A stretch of 64,000 nucleotides of DNA from Massilia terrae (GCF_024753145.1 NZ_JANUGU010000001.1:1550001-1614000); one strand, 5' to 3'. Numbered from the stretch's first letter, positions 1 through 8,978 are shown. Numbers and translations: made by a program. Notes: generated by a model not told the origin, from the sequence alone.

Positions 1-1
1 C

Positions 2-664
2 ACGATTCGCAACGACCTGTCGGCGCTGGAAGCGCAGGGCCTCGCCTCGCGCACCCACGGCGGCGCCAGCCTCACACGCACGCCGCCGCCGGAACAGTCG
101 ATCCGCCAGAAGGACGCGATCAACCCGGAGCAGAAGGACCATATCGGCGCCCTCGCCGCCACCCTGGTGCAGGAAGGCGACAACATCATCATCGACTCCG
201 GCACCACCACGATCTCGCTGGCGCGCCACCTGCGCAGCGCCAGCAACGTGACGGTGATGACGAATGGCCTGAACATCGCGTGGGAGCTGGCCGACGCGCC
301 GGGCGTGGCGCTGATCCTGGCCGGCGGCCTGCTGCGCAAGCAGTCGCTGTCGGTGCAGGGCAGCCAGGCCGAAGCCACCCTGCAGGCCTACAACTTCGAC
401 AAGGTCTTCCTCGGCGTCGACGGTTTCGACCTCCAGTTCGGCATCACCACGCATCACGAGGCCGAGGCGAGCCTGAACCACAAGATGGTCGAACGCGCCA
501 AGAAGGTGGTGGTCCTCACCGACTCCTCCAAATTCGGCCGGGTCAGCCTGCACCGCATCGTGCTGCTGGACCGGGTCCACACCGTCATCACCGATGCCGG
601 CATCAGCCAGGAGTACCGCGACGGGCTCCAGAAGCTGGGCATCGAACTACTCATCGCGGAATAA
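2..664 (+). CDS. DeoR/AgaR-type transcriptional regulator (5' end outside window)
   Basis: Frame 2 is open from the first base to the stop at 662-664, giving 220 residues of a DeoR-family repressor. The first residues (TIRNDLSALEAQGL) are the end of the DeoR winged helix-turn-helix, followed by the THGGA linker. The C-terminal sugar-phosphate sensor has the IDSGTTT phosphate-binding turn and the conserved LGVDGFD and LTDSSKFG segments. The helix-turn-helix start lies upstream of base 1. The stop codon abuts the nagA start with no gap, so the two are co-transcribed. Family knowledge plus context suggest control of amino-sugar catabolism by an amino-sugar phosphate. The exact ligand (GlcNAc-6-P or GalNAc-6-P) is inferred. 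Confidence 0.9.
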   Translation, partial: TIRNDLSALEAQGLASRTHGGASLTRTPPPEQSIRQKDAINPEQKDHIGALAATLVQEGDNIIIDSGTTTISLARHLRSASNVTVMTNGLNIAWELADAPGVALILAGGLLRKQSLSVQGSQAEATLQAYNFDKVFLGVDGFDLQFGITTHHEAEASLNHKMVERAKKVVVLTDSSKFGRVSLHRIVLLDRVHTVITDAGISQEYRDGLQKLGIELLIAE

Positions 665-1750
665 ATGGTCAGCGGCAGAATCCTCACTCCCGGCGGCTGG
701 ATCAACGGCAGCCTCGAATTCGGCGAGCGCATCGGGCGCATCATCGAAGGGCCTGCCGCCGGCAAGCACACCATCCTCCCCGGCTTCATCGACCTGCACG
801 TGCATGGCGCGGCGGGAGCCGACATCATGGAAGGCGGCGATTCCGGCGCCATCGTGGCCCGCACCCATGCGCGCCATGGCACCACCTCCCTGCTCGGCAC
901 CACCATGACGGCCAAGGAAACCCACATCCGCCACGCGCTGCAGGGCCTGGCCGGCGTGATCGCCCAGCGGCCCGCGGGCGGCGCGCGCATGCTCGGCGTG
1001 CACCTGGAAGGACCGTTCCTGAACCTGAAGCGCCTCGGCGCCCAGCCGCCCGACGTGATGGTCGCATCGCTGGAGCTGGTCGAGAGCCTGGACGCCATCG
1101 CGAAGATCCGGGTGCTGACGATGGCTCCCGAAGTCGACGGCCACCTCGACCTGATCCCGCAGCTGGCGGCGCGCGGCATCCGCGTCCAGATCGGCCACAG
1201 CGCCGGCAGCTACGAGGATGGCGCGGCCGCGCTCAAGGCCGGCGCCACCGGCTTCACCCACCTGTTCAACGGCATGACCGGCTTTGCGCACCGCGAGCCG
1301 GGCATGGTCGGCGCCGCGCTCGCGCATGCCGAATACGCCGAAGTGATCCCCGACCTGCAGCACGTCAGCGAGGGCGCGCTGAAAGTCGCGCTGCGCGCCA
1401 TTCCGCGCCTGTACGGCGTGACCGACGCCACCTCCGCCACCGGCATGCCGGACGGCGAATACGGCCTCGGTTCGCAGCGCGTATTCAAGTGTGCGGGCTG
1501 CGTGCGTCTCGCCAGCGGCTCGCTGGCCGGCAGCGTGCTGACCATGGACCAGGCGCTGCGCAATTTCGTCGGACTGGGCCTCGACCTGGCCGATGCCTCG
1601 CACCGCCTGTCGTACTACCCTGCCGACTACCTTGGCGAAACCGAACGCGGACGCATCGCGCCGGGCGCCTGGGCCGACATCGTGGTCCTCGACGAAGCCC
1701 TGCGGCCCGTCGCGGTCTACGTTGAAGGCGAAGCGATCGATCCACATTAA
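665..1750 (+). CDS. nagA: N-acetylglucosamine-6-phosphate deacetylase
   Basis: A 361-residue amidohydrolase that removes acetate from GlcNAc-6-P (or GalNAc-6-P), giving the amine sugar phosphate. The metal-binding GFIDLHVHG motif is at residues 40-48 (His45, His47). It is followed by GVHLEGPFLN near 114, the LFNGMTGFAHREPG block near 203, and DATSATGMPDGEYGLG near 264 with the late catalytic Asp. The length is normal for NagA. The ATG directly follows the stop of the DeoR gene, so translation is probably coupled. No NagB deaminase is visible in the window, so it must be encoded elsewhere or left of base 1. The choice between GlcNAc and GalNAc cannot be settled from sequence. Confidence 0.93.
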   Translation: MVSGRILTPGGWINGSLEFGERIGRIIEGPAAGKHTILPGFIDLHVHGAAGADIMEGGDSGAIVARTHARHGTTSLLGTTMTAKETHIRHALQGLAGVIAQRPAGGARMLGVHLEGPFLNLKRLGAQPPDVMVASLELVESLDAIAKIRVLTMAPEVDGHLDLIPQLAARGIRVQIGHSAGSYEDGAAALKAGATGFTHLFNGMTGFAHREPGMVGAALAHAEYAEVIPDLQHVSEGALKVALRAIPRLYGVTDATSATGMPDGEYGLGSQRVFKCAGCVRLASGSLAGSVLTMDQALRNFVGLGLDLADASHRLSYYPADYLGETERGRIAPGAWADIVVLDEALRPVAVYVEGEAIDPH

Positions 1751-1769
1751 AACCACATCAGGAGACAAG

Positions 1770-3491
1770 ATGACCGCATCATCCCCCGACCGCGCCATGC
1801 GCTTCATGTTGTTCATCGCCGGTATGGGAGGACTGCTGTACGGGATCGACGTCGGCATCATCGCCGGCGCCCTGCCTTACCTCGAGTCGACGGCCTCGGT
1901 GGCATGGAAGCTGAGCACACAGCAGCTGTCCTATATCGTGGCGGCGGTGCTGCTGGGCTCCGTGCTGTCCTCGCTGTTCGCCGGGGTGCTGGCCGACGCC
2001 ATCGGCCGCCGCGCGGCGATGGTGCTGTCGGGCGCGCTGTTCGCGATCAGCATTCCGGTGATCGCGCTGGCTGATGGCTACACCCCGCTGCTGCTGGGCC
2101 GCCTGCTGCAGGGCATCAGCGGCGGCCTGATCGGCGTCGTGGTGCCGCTCTACCTCGCCGAATCGCTGCCGGCCGCCCAACGCGGGCGCGGCACCGCCCT
2201 GTTCCAGCTGATGCTGACCATCGGCCTGGTCGGCGCGGCCATCATCGGACTCACCCAGGCGCGCCAGGTCGAAACCGCGACCCAGGCCGCCGCCGCGCTG
2301 GAGCAGGCCGCCCGCGCCGCCGCGGTATTCGCCGCCCAGGACCACGCCTGGCGCACCATCTTCTGGATCTGCCTCGCGCCCGGCCTCGTGTTCACGCTCG
2401 GCAGCATGGCGCTGAAGGAATCGCCGCGCTGGCTCGCGCTGCGCCACGAAGGCAAATCGCCGGAAGCGAAGTCGATCAAGATCGCCCACGATTCGCTGGC
2501 GAGCCGCCGCTACGTGCTGCCCTTCCTGCTGGCCTGCCTGGTGCTGGCCCTGAACCAGGCCACCGGCATCAATTCGATCCTGGCCTACGTCGTCACCATC
2601 CTCAACCAGGCCGGCCTGCCCGGCGCGACCGCCAACTCGGGCGACGTGCTGCTCAAGGTGCTGAACGCGGCGATGACCGTGGTCGCCGTCGCGCTGGTCG
2701 ACCGCAAGGGCCGCAAGTTCCTGCTCATGCTCGGCACCGGCAGCGTGGTGGTGGCCCTGCTGGCGGCCGGCCTGCTGTTCGTGCAGGCCGAATCCGGCCA
2801 GCGCGACGTGCGCGCGGCGATCCAGGCCCAGGTGCAGGACGGGCGCCTGTCGCTGCGGCTCGACCAGCAGCAGCTGGCCAGGCTCGGCGCCAGCGGCGGC
2901 GCGGCGCAGCAGCTGACCGTGGCCTATGCCTACGGCCCGTTCACCAACGTGCAGTCGCGCCGCAGCGACGACCCGATCCAGGCGCCGATGACGCTGAATC
3001 GCGACGACACCGTCGAACAGGACAGCGTTATCGGCGCCACCCTGCGCAAATGGCACCTGAACCCGTTCGCCGACCCGGCCGCCGGCAAGGCCGCGCCGCT
3101 GCGCATCGAGCGCGCCTGGATCGGCGGCGTGCCGTCCGAGACCCACGGCTGGCAGGTCGCGCTGGCGATCTGCGTGTTCGTCGCCGGCTACGCGGTCGGT
3201 CCGGGCGTGTGCGTCTGGCTGGCCCTGTCGGAGCTGATGCCGACCCGGATCCGCTCCAACGGCATGAGCATCGCCCTGCTGATCAACCAGTTCGTCTCGA
3301 CCACCATCGCCGCCGTGTTCCTGCCCACGGTCGGCTACTATGGCTACTCGACCATGTTCTTCTTCTTCGCCGGCAGCACGGTGCTGTACTTCCTGACGGC
3401 CGCTTTCCTGCTCCCGGAAACCAAGGGCAAGACGCTGGAGGAGATCGAACAGCACTTCGTCGGCGCCAGCTCGCAGGGGCAGCCTGGCTGA
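1770..3491 (+). CDS. Sugar-porter family MFS transporter with long TM9-TM10 loop
   Basis: A 573-residue MFS sugar porter in the inner membrane. Family marks are the start GGLLYGIDVGIIAGALPYL, the D-x-x-GRR loop (DAIGRR), PLYLAESLPAAQRG, PRWLALR, the DRKGRK loop between TM8 and TM9, and the C-terminal PETKGKTLEEIE. The ATG at 1770 follows an AGGAGAC ribosome site and lies 19 bp after nagA, so it is the third gene of this operon and probably imports an amino sugar (inferred from context). Two features are unusual: about 30 extra Ala/Gln-rich residues after TM5, and a loop of roughly 110 residues between TM9 and TM10, predicted periplasmic. A strong terminator follows. Confidence 0.88.
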   Translation: MTASSPDRAMRFMLFIAGMGGLLYGIDVGIIAGALPYLESTASVAWKLSTQQLSYIVAAVLLGSVLSSLFAGVLADAIGRRAAMVLSGALFAISIPVIALADGYTPLLLGRLLQGISGGLIGVVVPLYLAESLPAAQRGRGTALFQLMLTIGLVGAAIIGLTQARQVETATQAAAALEQAARAAAVFAAQDHAWRTIFWICLAPGLVFTLGSMALKESPRWLALRHEGKSPEAKSIKIAHDSLASRRYVLPFLLACLVLALNQATGINSILAYVVTILNQAGLPGATANSGDVLLKVLNAAMTVVAVALVDRKGRKFLLMLGTGSVVVALLAAGLLFVQAESGQRDVRAAIQAQVQDGRLSLRLDQQQLARLGASGGAAQQLTVAYAYGPFTNVQSRRSDDPIQAPMTLNRDDTVEQDSVIGATLRKWHLNPFADPAAGKAAPLRIERAWIGGVPSETHGWQVALAICVFVAGYAVGPGVCVWLALSELMPTRIRSNGMSIALLINQFVSTTIAAVFLPTVGYYGYSTMFFFFAGSTVLYFLTAAFLLPETKGKTLEEIEQHFVGASSQGQPG

Positions 3492-3515
3492 GCGCTTCCC
3501 CGCCCTTCCCCGACA

Positions 3516-3550
3516 ACGCCCGGTGCACTCCACCGGGCGTTTTTCTTTTT
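3516..3550 (+). terminator. Rho-independent terminator of the nagA operon
   Basis: A perfect 10-bp stem (ACGCCCGGTG at 3516-3525, paired with 3531-3540) with a 5-base loop, followed by a T-rich run (TTTTTCTTTTT). It lies 24 bp after the MFS stop codon and upstream of the siderophore receptor promoter, so the two units are transcribed separately. Confidence 0.9.
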
Positions 3551-3565
3551 GGCCCATCAATACGC

Positions 3566-3595
3566 TTGTGTATCCGTGGATCATCGTGCAATAAT
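3566..3595 (+). promoter_or_regulatory. Putative sigma-70 promoter of the siderophore receptor
   Basis: A -35-like TTGTGT at 3566-3571 and a -10-like AATAAT at 3590-3595, separated by 18 bp. A Fur box begins 4 bp further downstream. Assigned by eye; the start point is not known. Confidence 0.45.
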
Positions 3596-3598
3596 ACG

Positions 3599-3617
3599 AA
3601 TGAGAATAATTCGCATT
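3599..3617 (+). promoter_or_regulatory. Fur box
   Basis: AATGAGAATAATTCGCATT is a 9-1-9 inverted repeat with 8 of 9 arm positions paired, the geometry of the classical Fur box. It sits where the transcription start of the siderophore receptor is expected, 20 bp before its ATG. Iron-replete Fur binding here would block transcription. Confidence 0.8.
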
Positions 3618-3636
3618 TAAGAACAAGGGATCACAC

Positions 3637-5760
3637 ATGAAGAAAACCCACCTGGCCGTGCTGGCGGCGATCGCGGTACAACAGATGTCGGGCGCAATGG
3701 CGGCGCCGTCGCCGGATGACGAGGCCCCGCTGACCGTGGTCACCGTCAATGGCGCCCGCAGCGGCAACGCCGGCTACAACCCCGACTCCGCGACCAGCGC
3801 CACCAAGATCGACGCGCCGCTGCGCGACATCCCGCAAACCGTCAACGTGATTCCCCTGGAGCTGCTGCGCGACCAGGGCGCCCTGTCGATGGAAGCGGCG
3901 CTGAAGTCGGTGCCGGGCGTCGGCCTGTCGAACGGCGACGGCCAGCGCGACCAGGTCACCTTGCGCGGCTTCACGGCGATCGCCGACCAGTTCATCGACG
4001 GCCTGCGCGACGACGCGCTCTACTTCCGCGACCTGTCCAATATCGAGCGCATCGAAGTGCTCAAGGGACCGGCTTCGGTGCTGTACGGGCGTGGCTCCTC
4101 GGGTGGCCTGGTCAACCGCATCAGCAAGAAGCCTGGCATCGACAAATCGGAACTGACGCTGCAGCTGGGCAGCCACAAGCAGCGCCGCGCCGAAGCCGAC
4201 CTGGCGCGCGACGACAGCGAGCATGGCATCGCCTTCCGCGTCACCGGCGCAGTGGAACGCGCCGACGGCTACCGCAGCCAGCAATTCCTCGACCGCCAGG
4301 CCTTTGCGCCGTCGGTGCAGTTCAAGCTGGGCGCCGCCACCACCCTGCTGCTGCAGGCCGAACACCTGTCCGACCGCCGCGTCACCGACTTCGGCATCCC
4401 GTCCTACCATGGCCGCCCGGTCGACGTGCCCGCCTCCACCTACTACGGCGCGGCCAACGCGCGCGACGCCGACTACTCGCAGGCCGACATGACGGCGCTC
4501 GGCTTCACGCTGCAGCACCGCTTCAGCGACAAGCTCTCGCTGCGCAACGCCTTCCGCCACTACGACTACACGCTCGACCGCAACAACACCCTGGTCGGTT
4601 CGGTGAACGAAGCGGCGCGGACGGCGTCGCTGAACCACACCAATCTGAAGCGCAAGGAAGACGGCTACTTCAACCAGACCGAACTCACGCAAAAGGCCTG
4701 GCTGGGCGGCACCATGCACCAGATCCTGTACGGCGTCGAAATCGGCAAGCAGGACAAGGACCAGGTCAACCGCACCCAGAACAACGTCGCGACGGTCGGC
4801 CTGTTCAACCCGGTGCTGCCGGTGCTGTCCAAAGTCGTGACCGCGGCGCCCTCGACCGACAACCTGGGCATCATGAAAACGGAAAGCGTGTACGTGCAGG
4901 ACCTGGTCGCGCTGTCCGACGAGTGGAAGGCGCTGGCCGGCGTGCGCTACGACCGCTTCGAGCAGCGCACCGAGGAGCGCCGCCCGGGCCAGCCCAACCT
5001 GGCGCGCACCGATACCGGCGCCAGCCCGCGCGTCGGCCTGGTCTACCAGCCGACCCAGGAGCAGTCCTGGTACGCCTCGTTCAGCAAATCGTTCCAGCCG
5101 TCCGGCGAAGCCTTCCCGCTCGCCACCAGCAATGCCCAGATCGCGCCGGAGAAGACCACCAACGAGGAAGTCGGCGGCAAATTCGACCTGTTCGGCGGCG
5201 CGGTGACGGCCACCGGCTCGCTGTTCCGCCTGGAGCGCACCAATATCAAAGCCACCGATCCCACCACCAACCAGTTGGTCCCGATCGGCGTGCAGCGCAC
5301 CGACGGCCTTGAACTGACCCTGGCGGGCGACCTCGCGCACGGCTGGCGCGTGTGGGGCGGCTACTCCTTCCTCAACGCGCGCATCACCTCGTCGCCGGCG
5401 CTGGACAACAGCGACAATGTGATCAAGGGCGTCCCGATCCAGGGCAAGCGCGCGACCATCACGCCGCGCCACTCGGCCAACCTGTGGGTCACCAAGTCGC
5501 TGGGACATGGCCTGCGCGCTGGCGCCGGCGCGAACTACGTGAGCGACCGTTTCGCCAACCCGGGCAACACCGTGCTGCTGCCGGCCTACACCACCGTGGA
5601 CGCGATGCTGTCGTACGCGATCGCGCGCGCCGAGTTCCAGCTGAACGTGACGAACCTGTTCGACCGCCGCTACATCGCGTCTGGCCACGGCAGCTCGCCC
5701 AACCTGAACACGCCGGGCGCACCGCGCGCAATCCAGCTGAGCGCACGCTACGACTTCTGA
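3637..5760 (+). CDS. TonB-dependent siderophore receptor (catecholate type)
   Basis: A 707-residue outer-membrane receptor for ferric siderophores. A signal peptide ends near residue 22 (MSGAMA-A). The TonB box/plug region begins at PLTVVTVNG. The plug has the siderophore-receptor hallmarks DIPQTVNVIP, QVTLRGF and IERIEVLKGPASVLYGRGSSGGLVN. The barrel ends in a canonical C-terminal strand (IQLSARYDF, terminal Phe). Overall it resembles Fiu/PiuA-type catecholate receptors. A Fur box lies just upstream, and a PepSY-type membrane gene follows 2 bp after the stop, a common partner of such receptors. The siderophore itself cannot be named from sequence. Confidence 0.92.
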   Translation: MKKTHLAVLAAIAVQQMSGAMAAPSPDDEAPLTVVTVNGARSGNAGYNPDSATSATKIDAPLRDIPQTVNVIPLELLRDQGALSMEAALKSVPGVGLSNGDGQRDQVTLRGFTAIADQFIDGLRDDALYFRDLSNIERIEVLKGPASVLYGRGSSGGLVNRISKKPGIDKSELTLQLGSHKQRRAEADLARDDSEHGIAFRVTGAVERADGYRSQQFLDRQAFAPSVQFKLGAATTLLLQAEHLSDRRVTDFGIPSYHGRPVDVPASTYYGAANARDADYSQADMTALGFTLQHRFSDKLSLRNAFRHYDYTLDRNNTLVGSVNEAARTASLNHTNLKRKEDGYFNQTELTQKAWLGGTMHQILYGVEIGKQDKDQVNRTQNNVATVGLFNPVLPVLSKVVTAAPSTDNLGIMKTESVYVQDLVALSDEWKALAGVRYDRFEQRTEERRPGQPNLARTDTGASPRVGLVYQPTQEQSWYASFSKSFQPSGEAFPLATSNAQIAPEKTTNEEVGGKFDLFGGAVTATGSLFRLERTNIKATDPTTNQLVPIGVQRTDGLELTLAGDLAHGWRVWGGYSFLNARITSSPALDNSDNVIKGVPIQGKRATITPRHSANLWVTKSLGHGLRAGAGANYVSDRFANPGNTVLLPAYTTVDAMLSYAIARAEFQLNVTNLFDRRYIASGHGSSPNLNTPGAPRAIQLSARYDF

Positions 5761-5762
5761 CG

Positions 5763-6434
5763 ATGCAGATGCACCCTCCGCCAATCGCCGCGGCCATCCA
5801 TCCGCAGCGGCGCCGCAGCCGGCGCGCCGTGTTCCTGACCTGGCTGCGCAGGATCCACCTGTACGTCGGCCTGTGGGGCGCCGTGCTCGGCCTGCTGTTC
5901 GGCGCGACCGGCATCATGATGAACCACCGCGCGGTTCTCAAGCTTCCGGTCGAGAAGGCGGTGCAGCACACGGTGCAGCTGCCGCTGCCGCAGCGCGCGT
6001 TTGCGGCGCCAGCCGAGCTGCAGGCCTGGCTGCAGGGCGAATTGAAGTTCGCGCCGGTGGCGCCCGCCGTCACCAAGGTGCAGCGCGCGGGACCGGTGAG
6101 CTGGGACGGCCGCGAGGTCTGGCAGCCGGAACGCTGGACCATCAACCTGAATCGACCGCAAGGCGCGGTCAATGCCGAATACTTCGTCGGCAACCGCTTC
6201 GTCAAACTCGACCTGGTCGAGGCGACGCCGGTCGGCGCCATGATCCGGCTGCACCAGTCGGTCGGCGTGAACGCCTTCTGGGTGCTGTTCGCCGACACCG
6301 TCGCGGGCAGCCTGATCCTGCTGTCGATTACCGGCCTGCTGCTGTGGACCCAGCTGCATACGGTGCGCACGGCCGCGGTGCTGACCGCCGTTGGCGCCCT
6401 GCTGTACGCCTTGTGCTTCTTCTGGTCGGCTTGA
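5763..6434 (+). CDS. PepSY-associated transmembrane protein (siderophore-linked)
   Basis: A 223-residue inner-membrane protein. A basic N-terminus (RRRSRRAVF) precedes a first membrane helix at about 34-55 containing the HLYVGLWGAVLG segment and the MNHR motif typical of PepSY-associated helices. A periplasmic stretch of about 110 residues follows, including WTINLNRPQGAVNAEYF, then LHQSVGVN and two C-terminal helices. The ATG at 5763 lies 2 bp after the receptor stop, so expression is coupled and iron-controlled. Members of this group beside siderophore receptors are thought to help in iron release or reduction in the periplasm; that role is inferred here. Confidence 0.8.
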   Translation: MQMHPPPIAAAIHPQRRRSRRAVFLTWLRRIHLYVGLWGAVLGLLFGATGIMMNHRAVLKLPVEKAVQHTVQLPLPQRAFAAPAELQAWLQGELKFAPVAPAVTKVQRAGPVSWDGREVWQPERWTINLNRPQGAVNAEYFVGNRFVKLDLVEATPVGAMIRLHQSVGVNAFWVLFADTVAGSLILLSITGLLLWTQLHTVRTAAVLTAVGALLYALCFFWSA

Positions 6435-6495
6435 ACCGAAGCCGGCGCGGAATGATGTGGTGCCCCCGCGTGGAGAAGCAGATGTAGCGAGACGA

Positions 6496-6518
6496 AAAGC
6501 CGGCCAGGAGACCGGCTT
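6496..6518 (-). terminator. Probable terminator of the PEP-CTERM gene
   Basis: The AAGCCGG/CCGGCTT inverted repeat (6497-6503 and 6512-6518, 8-base loop) is followed on the minus strand by a short TTTT run. It lies 22 bp beyond the PEP-CTERM stop codon. It may also end the plus-strand receptor unit, though that side lacks a T-tract. Confidence 0.55.
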
Positions 6519-6540
6519 GTCATGCGGTGAGCCACCAGAT

Positions 6541-7116
6541 TCAGAAGTTGTTGCGACGACGGCGTGCCAGGGCGCCCAGCACGGCCAGGCCACCGAACAA
6601 CATGGCATAGGTGTGTGGCTCAGGCACCGCGGGAAGGGTCATCGACAGCAGGCTCCCGATCTTGCTCGTGTTATCGCCAACGAAGAAGTTGACTTTGAGG
6701 TCAGGCGACGTGAAGTTCGTGTTGGCGCCGGTAAAGGCGTACTGGAAAATCATCTTGTCGGTCAGCACGACATGCGTCCCGTAGTAACAGACGCTTTGCT
6801 TCGAATGGGCGCCGCCTTCGCAACCGTTGGCATTCAGCTCATGCGGCGACAGTGTCCATCCGATCGCGGCGCCCGGTGCCGCCGTCAGGCTGACCGCGTC
6901 GAAGTTGCCGATGTCCTTGATTTGGAGAGCGCCAATCGTGGTCGCGGTTACCCAGTCCCCTGTGGGATGCACCGCATCGATTTCGATCGTCAGGATATTG
7001 CCGGAAACGCTGGAGGTGAAAGTTACTCCTTGGAAGGTCAGCGTCCCTGCGCCGGCCGAGGTGGCTAAACCTGCGCTCAGCAGGGCCGTGACGGTGAGTC
7101 TGCCTGGAAGTTTCAC
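6541..7116 (-). CDS. PEP-CTERM sorting domain protein (secreted, unknown role)
   Basis: A 191-residue secreted protein read from a GTG at 7116, chosen because an AAGGAG site lies 6 bp upstream and a signal peptide (KLPGRLTVTALLSAGLATSAGA) follows at once. The body is a beta-rich domain with a Cys pair (NGCEGG ... SVCYYG). The last 28 residues form a PEP-CTERM tail: VPEP, a hydrophobic helix (MLFGGLAVLGALA) and RRRR. Such tails are recognised by the EpsH/XrtA exosortase and link the protein to exopolysaccharide-associated surface display. Exosortase genes are not in this window. The central domain was not recognised. Confidence 0.85.
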   Translation of the reverse strand: MKLPGRLTVTALLSAGLATSAGAGTLTFQGVTFTSSVSGNILTIEIDAVHPTGDWVTATTIGALQIKDIGNFDAVSLTAAPGAAIGWTLSPHELNANGCEGGAHSKQSVCYYGTHVVLTDKMIFQYAFTGANTNFTSPDLKVNFFVGDNTSKIGSLLSMTLPAVPEPHTYAMLFGGLAVLGALARRRRNNF

Positions 7117-7331
7117 AGTCCGCTCCTTATTGATGAGCGCCGCGACGTCGCGTCGTGCGAACGTCCCGGTGACGGTGACATTGCTGTGTCCGCCTGATAA
7201 GGCTAGGCTCGCTGGACAGCTACTTCGGTTAAATAGCGCACACAGTGACCCAGCACTGTGTAAATAAAGGTAAAAACTACTCAGCAATTTGTCGGATGAG
7301 TCCTACAGGAAAGCAGAGAGATCAAGAAATG

Positions 7332-7374
7332 AAAATGCCGCCCCGAAACAGCTGTGTGTGGGGGCGGCATTTTT
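7332..7374 (-). terminator. Strong terminator, probably bidirectional, after garD
   Basis: A perfect 13-bp stem (AAAATGCCGCCCC at 7332-7344, paired with 7361-7373) with a 16-base loop. The A/T ends of the stem supply T-tracts on both strands. It lies 16 bp beyond the garD stop, so it ends garD transcription. Confidence 0.85.
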
Positions 7375-7389
7375 GTTAAAGACGGTCGA

Positions 7390-8943
7390 TCAGGTCACCG
7401 GGGCCGGGTTAAACAGCGCCAAGGCGTTGTACAGTTTCCATTGCTCCGCCCAGGTCTGCTTGCGCCCGCTGGCCACGTCGAGGATGAACTTGAACAGTTC
7501 CCAGCCGACATCGGCGATGGTCGATTCACCGGTCGCGATGGTGCCGGCGTTGATGTCCATCAGGTCGTGCCAGCGGCGCGCCAGGTCGTCGCGGGTCGCG
7601 ACCTTGACGACGGGCACCGCGGCCAGGCCATAGGGGGTGCCGCGGCCAGTGGTGAACACGTGCACGTTCATGCCGGCGGCCAATTGCAGCGTGCCACAGA
7701 TGAAATCGCTGGCCGGCGTGGCGGCGTAGATCAGGCCCTTCTTGGCCAGCTTCTCGCCCGGCGACAGCACGCCAGAGATCGGGCTCGCGCCGGACTTGAT
7801 GATCGAGCCCATCGCTTTTTCGGTGATGTTGGCCAGGCCGCCCTTCTTGTTGCCGGGCGTGGTGTTGGCGCTGCGGTCGACGCCGCCGCGCTTGAGGTAT
7901 TCGTCGTACCAGGCCATCTCGCGGATCATGGCCTGCGCCACTTCCTCGTCGGCGGCGCGCGAGACCAGCTGGTCGATGCCGTCGCGCACTTCGGTGACTT
8001 CCGAGAACATCACGGCGCCGCCGGCACGCACGATCAGGTCGCTGGCAAAGCCCACGGCCGGGTTGGCGGTCACGCCCGAGAAGGCGTCGCTGCCGCCGCA
8101 CTGCACGCCGACCACCAGGTCTGACGCCGGGCAGGTCTCGCGCTGGCGCTTGTTCAGCTCAATGAGGTGCTTCTCGGCGGTGCGCATGATCGAGTCGATC
8201 ATCGAGCCGAAGCCGACGTGGGCGCTGTCCTGCAGGCACACCAGGTCCGGGCCTTCCGCGCCCTTGATCTGGATGCTGCCCTGCGGGAACAGGCGCTGCG
8301 GCTGCAGTTTCTCGCAGCCCAGGCTGACCACCATCGCGCGGCCGCCGAAGTTCGGGTTCCTGGCGATATTACGCAGCGTGCGGATCGGGATCTCGGCGCC
8401 CGGCGCTTCGATCGCCACGCCGCAGCCATATATATGTTCGAGCGCCACCACGCCATCGACGTTCGGGTACTTCGGCAGCAATTCTTCCTTGATGCGCTTG
8501 ACCGCGAAGTCGACCACGCCCGACACGCACTGCACCGTGGTGCTGATCGCCAGCAGGTTGCGGGTGCCGACCGAGCCGTCCGGGTTGCGGAAGCCTTCGA
8601 AGGTGTAGCCCTCCAGCGGCGGCAACGCGGCCGGCGGGTTAGGCTTGGGCAGGTTGTCGAGCGAACGGGCCGGCGGCAGGCCCAGCATCGATTCCTCGAT
8701 CCAGTCGCCGCGCGCGATGTCGTCCAGCGCCTGGCCGATGCTCACGTTGTAGCGCAGCACTTGCGCGCCCTTCGGAATGTCGCTCAGCGCGACCTTGTGG
8801 CCCTGGGGCACGGCGCGCTTGAGCACCAGCCCGTCCGGGAATACGGTTCCGGCCGGCAGGCCGTTGTCATTGACCACGATCGCGACGTTGTCGTGGTCAT
8901 TCATGCGGATGTAGCGTGGCACCGCTGCCTGTTGCTGAGTCAT
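7390..8943 (-). CDS. garD: Galactarate dehydratase
   Basis: A 517-residue dehydratase converting galactarate to 5-dehydro-4-deoxy-D-glucarate. It aligns by eye along its length with E. coli Gar[14 protein letters not shown] at the N-terminal SAF domain, [86 protein letters not shown], and an identical C-terminus (FNPAPVT). These features separate it from altronate dehydratase UxaA. Conserved Cys residues (YGCG, LGCE, QCGG) would hold the metal site. It is transcribed divergently from the GntR regulator, and a GTTGTACGACA site lies just before its ATG. It is the third step of the oxidative uronate route. Confidence 0.93.
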   Translation of the reverse strand: MTQQQAAVPRYIRMNDHDNVAIVVNDNGLPAGTVFPDGLVLKRAVPQGHKVALSDIPKGAQVLRYNVSIGQALDDIARGDWIEESMLGLPPARSLDNLPKPNPPAALPPLEGYTFEGFRNPDGSVGTRNLLAISTTVQCVSGVVDFAVKRIKEELLPKYPNVDGVVALEHIYGCGVAIEAPGAEIPIRTLRNIARNPNFGGRAMVVSLGCEKLQPQRLFPQGSIQIKGAEGPDLVCLQDSAHVGFGSMIDSIMRTAEKHLIELNKRQRETCPASDLVVGVQCGGSDAFSGVTANPAVGFASDLIVRAGGAVMFSEVTEVRDGIDQLVSRAADEEVAQAMIREMAWYDEYLKRGGVDRSANTTPGNKKGGLANITEKAMGSIIKSGASPISGVLSPGEKLAKKGLIYAATPASDFICGTLQLAAGMNVHVFTTGRGTPYGLAAVPVVKVATRDDLARRWHDLMDINAGTIATGESTIADVGWELFKFILDVASGRKQTWAEQWKLYNALALFNPAPVT

Positions 8944-8965
8944 GTTTTTCCTTGCGCGCTTGCTA

Positions 8966-8978
8966 GTTGTACGACATC
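8966..8978. promoter_or_regulatory. GntR-type operator site 1 (garD side)
   Basis: GTTGTACGACATC lies immediately downstream of a TATAAG -10-like element (minus strand, plus coordinates 8978-8983) that would serve garD. It matches the first 11 bases of sites 2 and 3 in this locus closely. A bound repressor here would block garD initiation or early elongation. Confidence 0.6.

Noticed and set aside
3631-5784. A 717-codon minus-strand frame over the siderophore receptor
   Set aside because: Antisense shadow; no ribosome site or domain. The plus strand has a complete TonB-dependent receptor.
7117-7287. N-terminal extension of the PEP-CTERM protein to 7287
   Set aside because: The extension would bury the signal peptide 57 residues inside the protein, and a strong AAGGAG site supports the GTG at 7116.
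7390-8943. Altronate dehydratase (UxaA) as the name of the minus-strand dehydratase
   Set aside because: Length, N-terminal SAF sequence and the FNPAPVT C-terminus follow GarD; no UxaB or UxaC genes are nearby, while kdgD and udh are.
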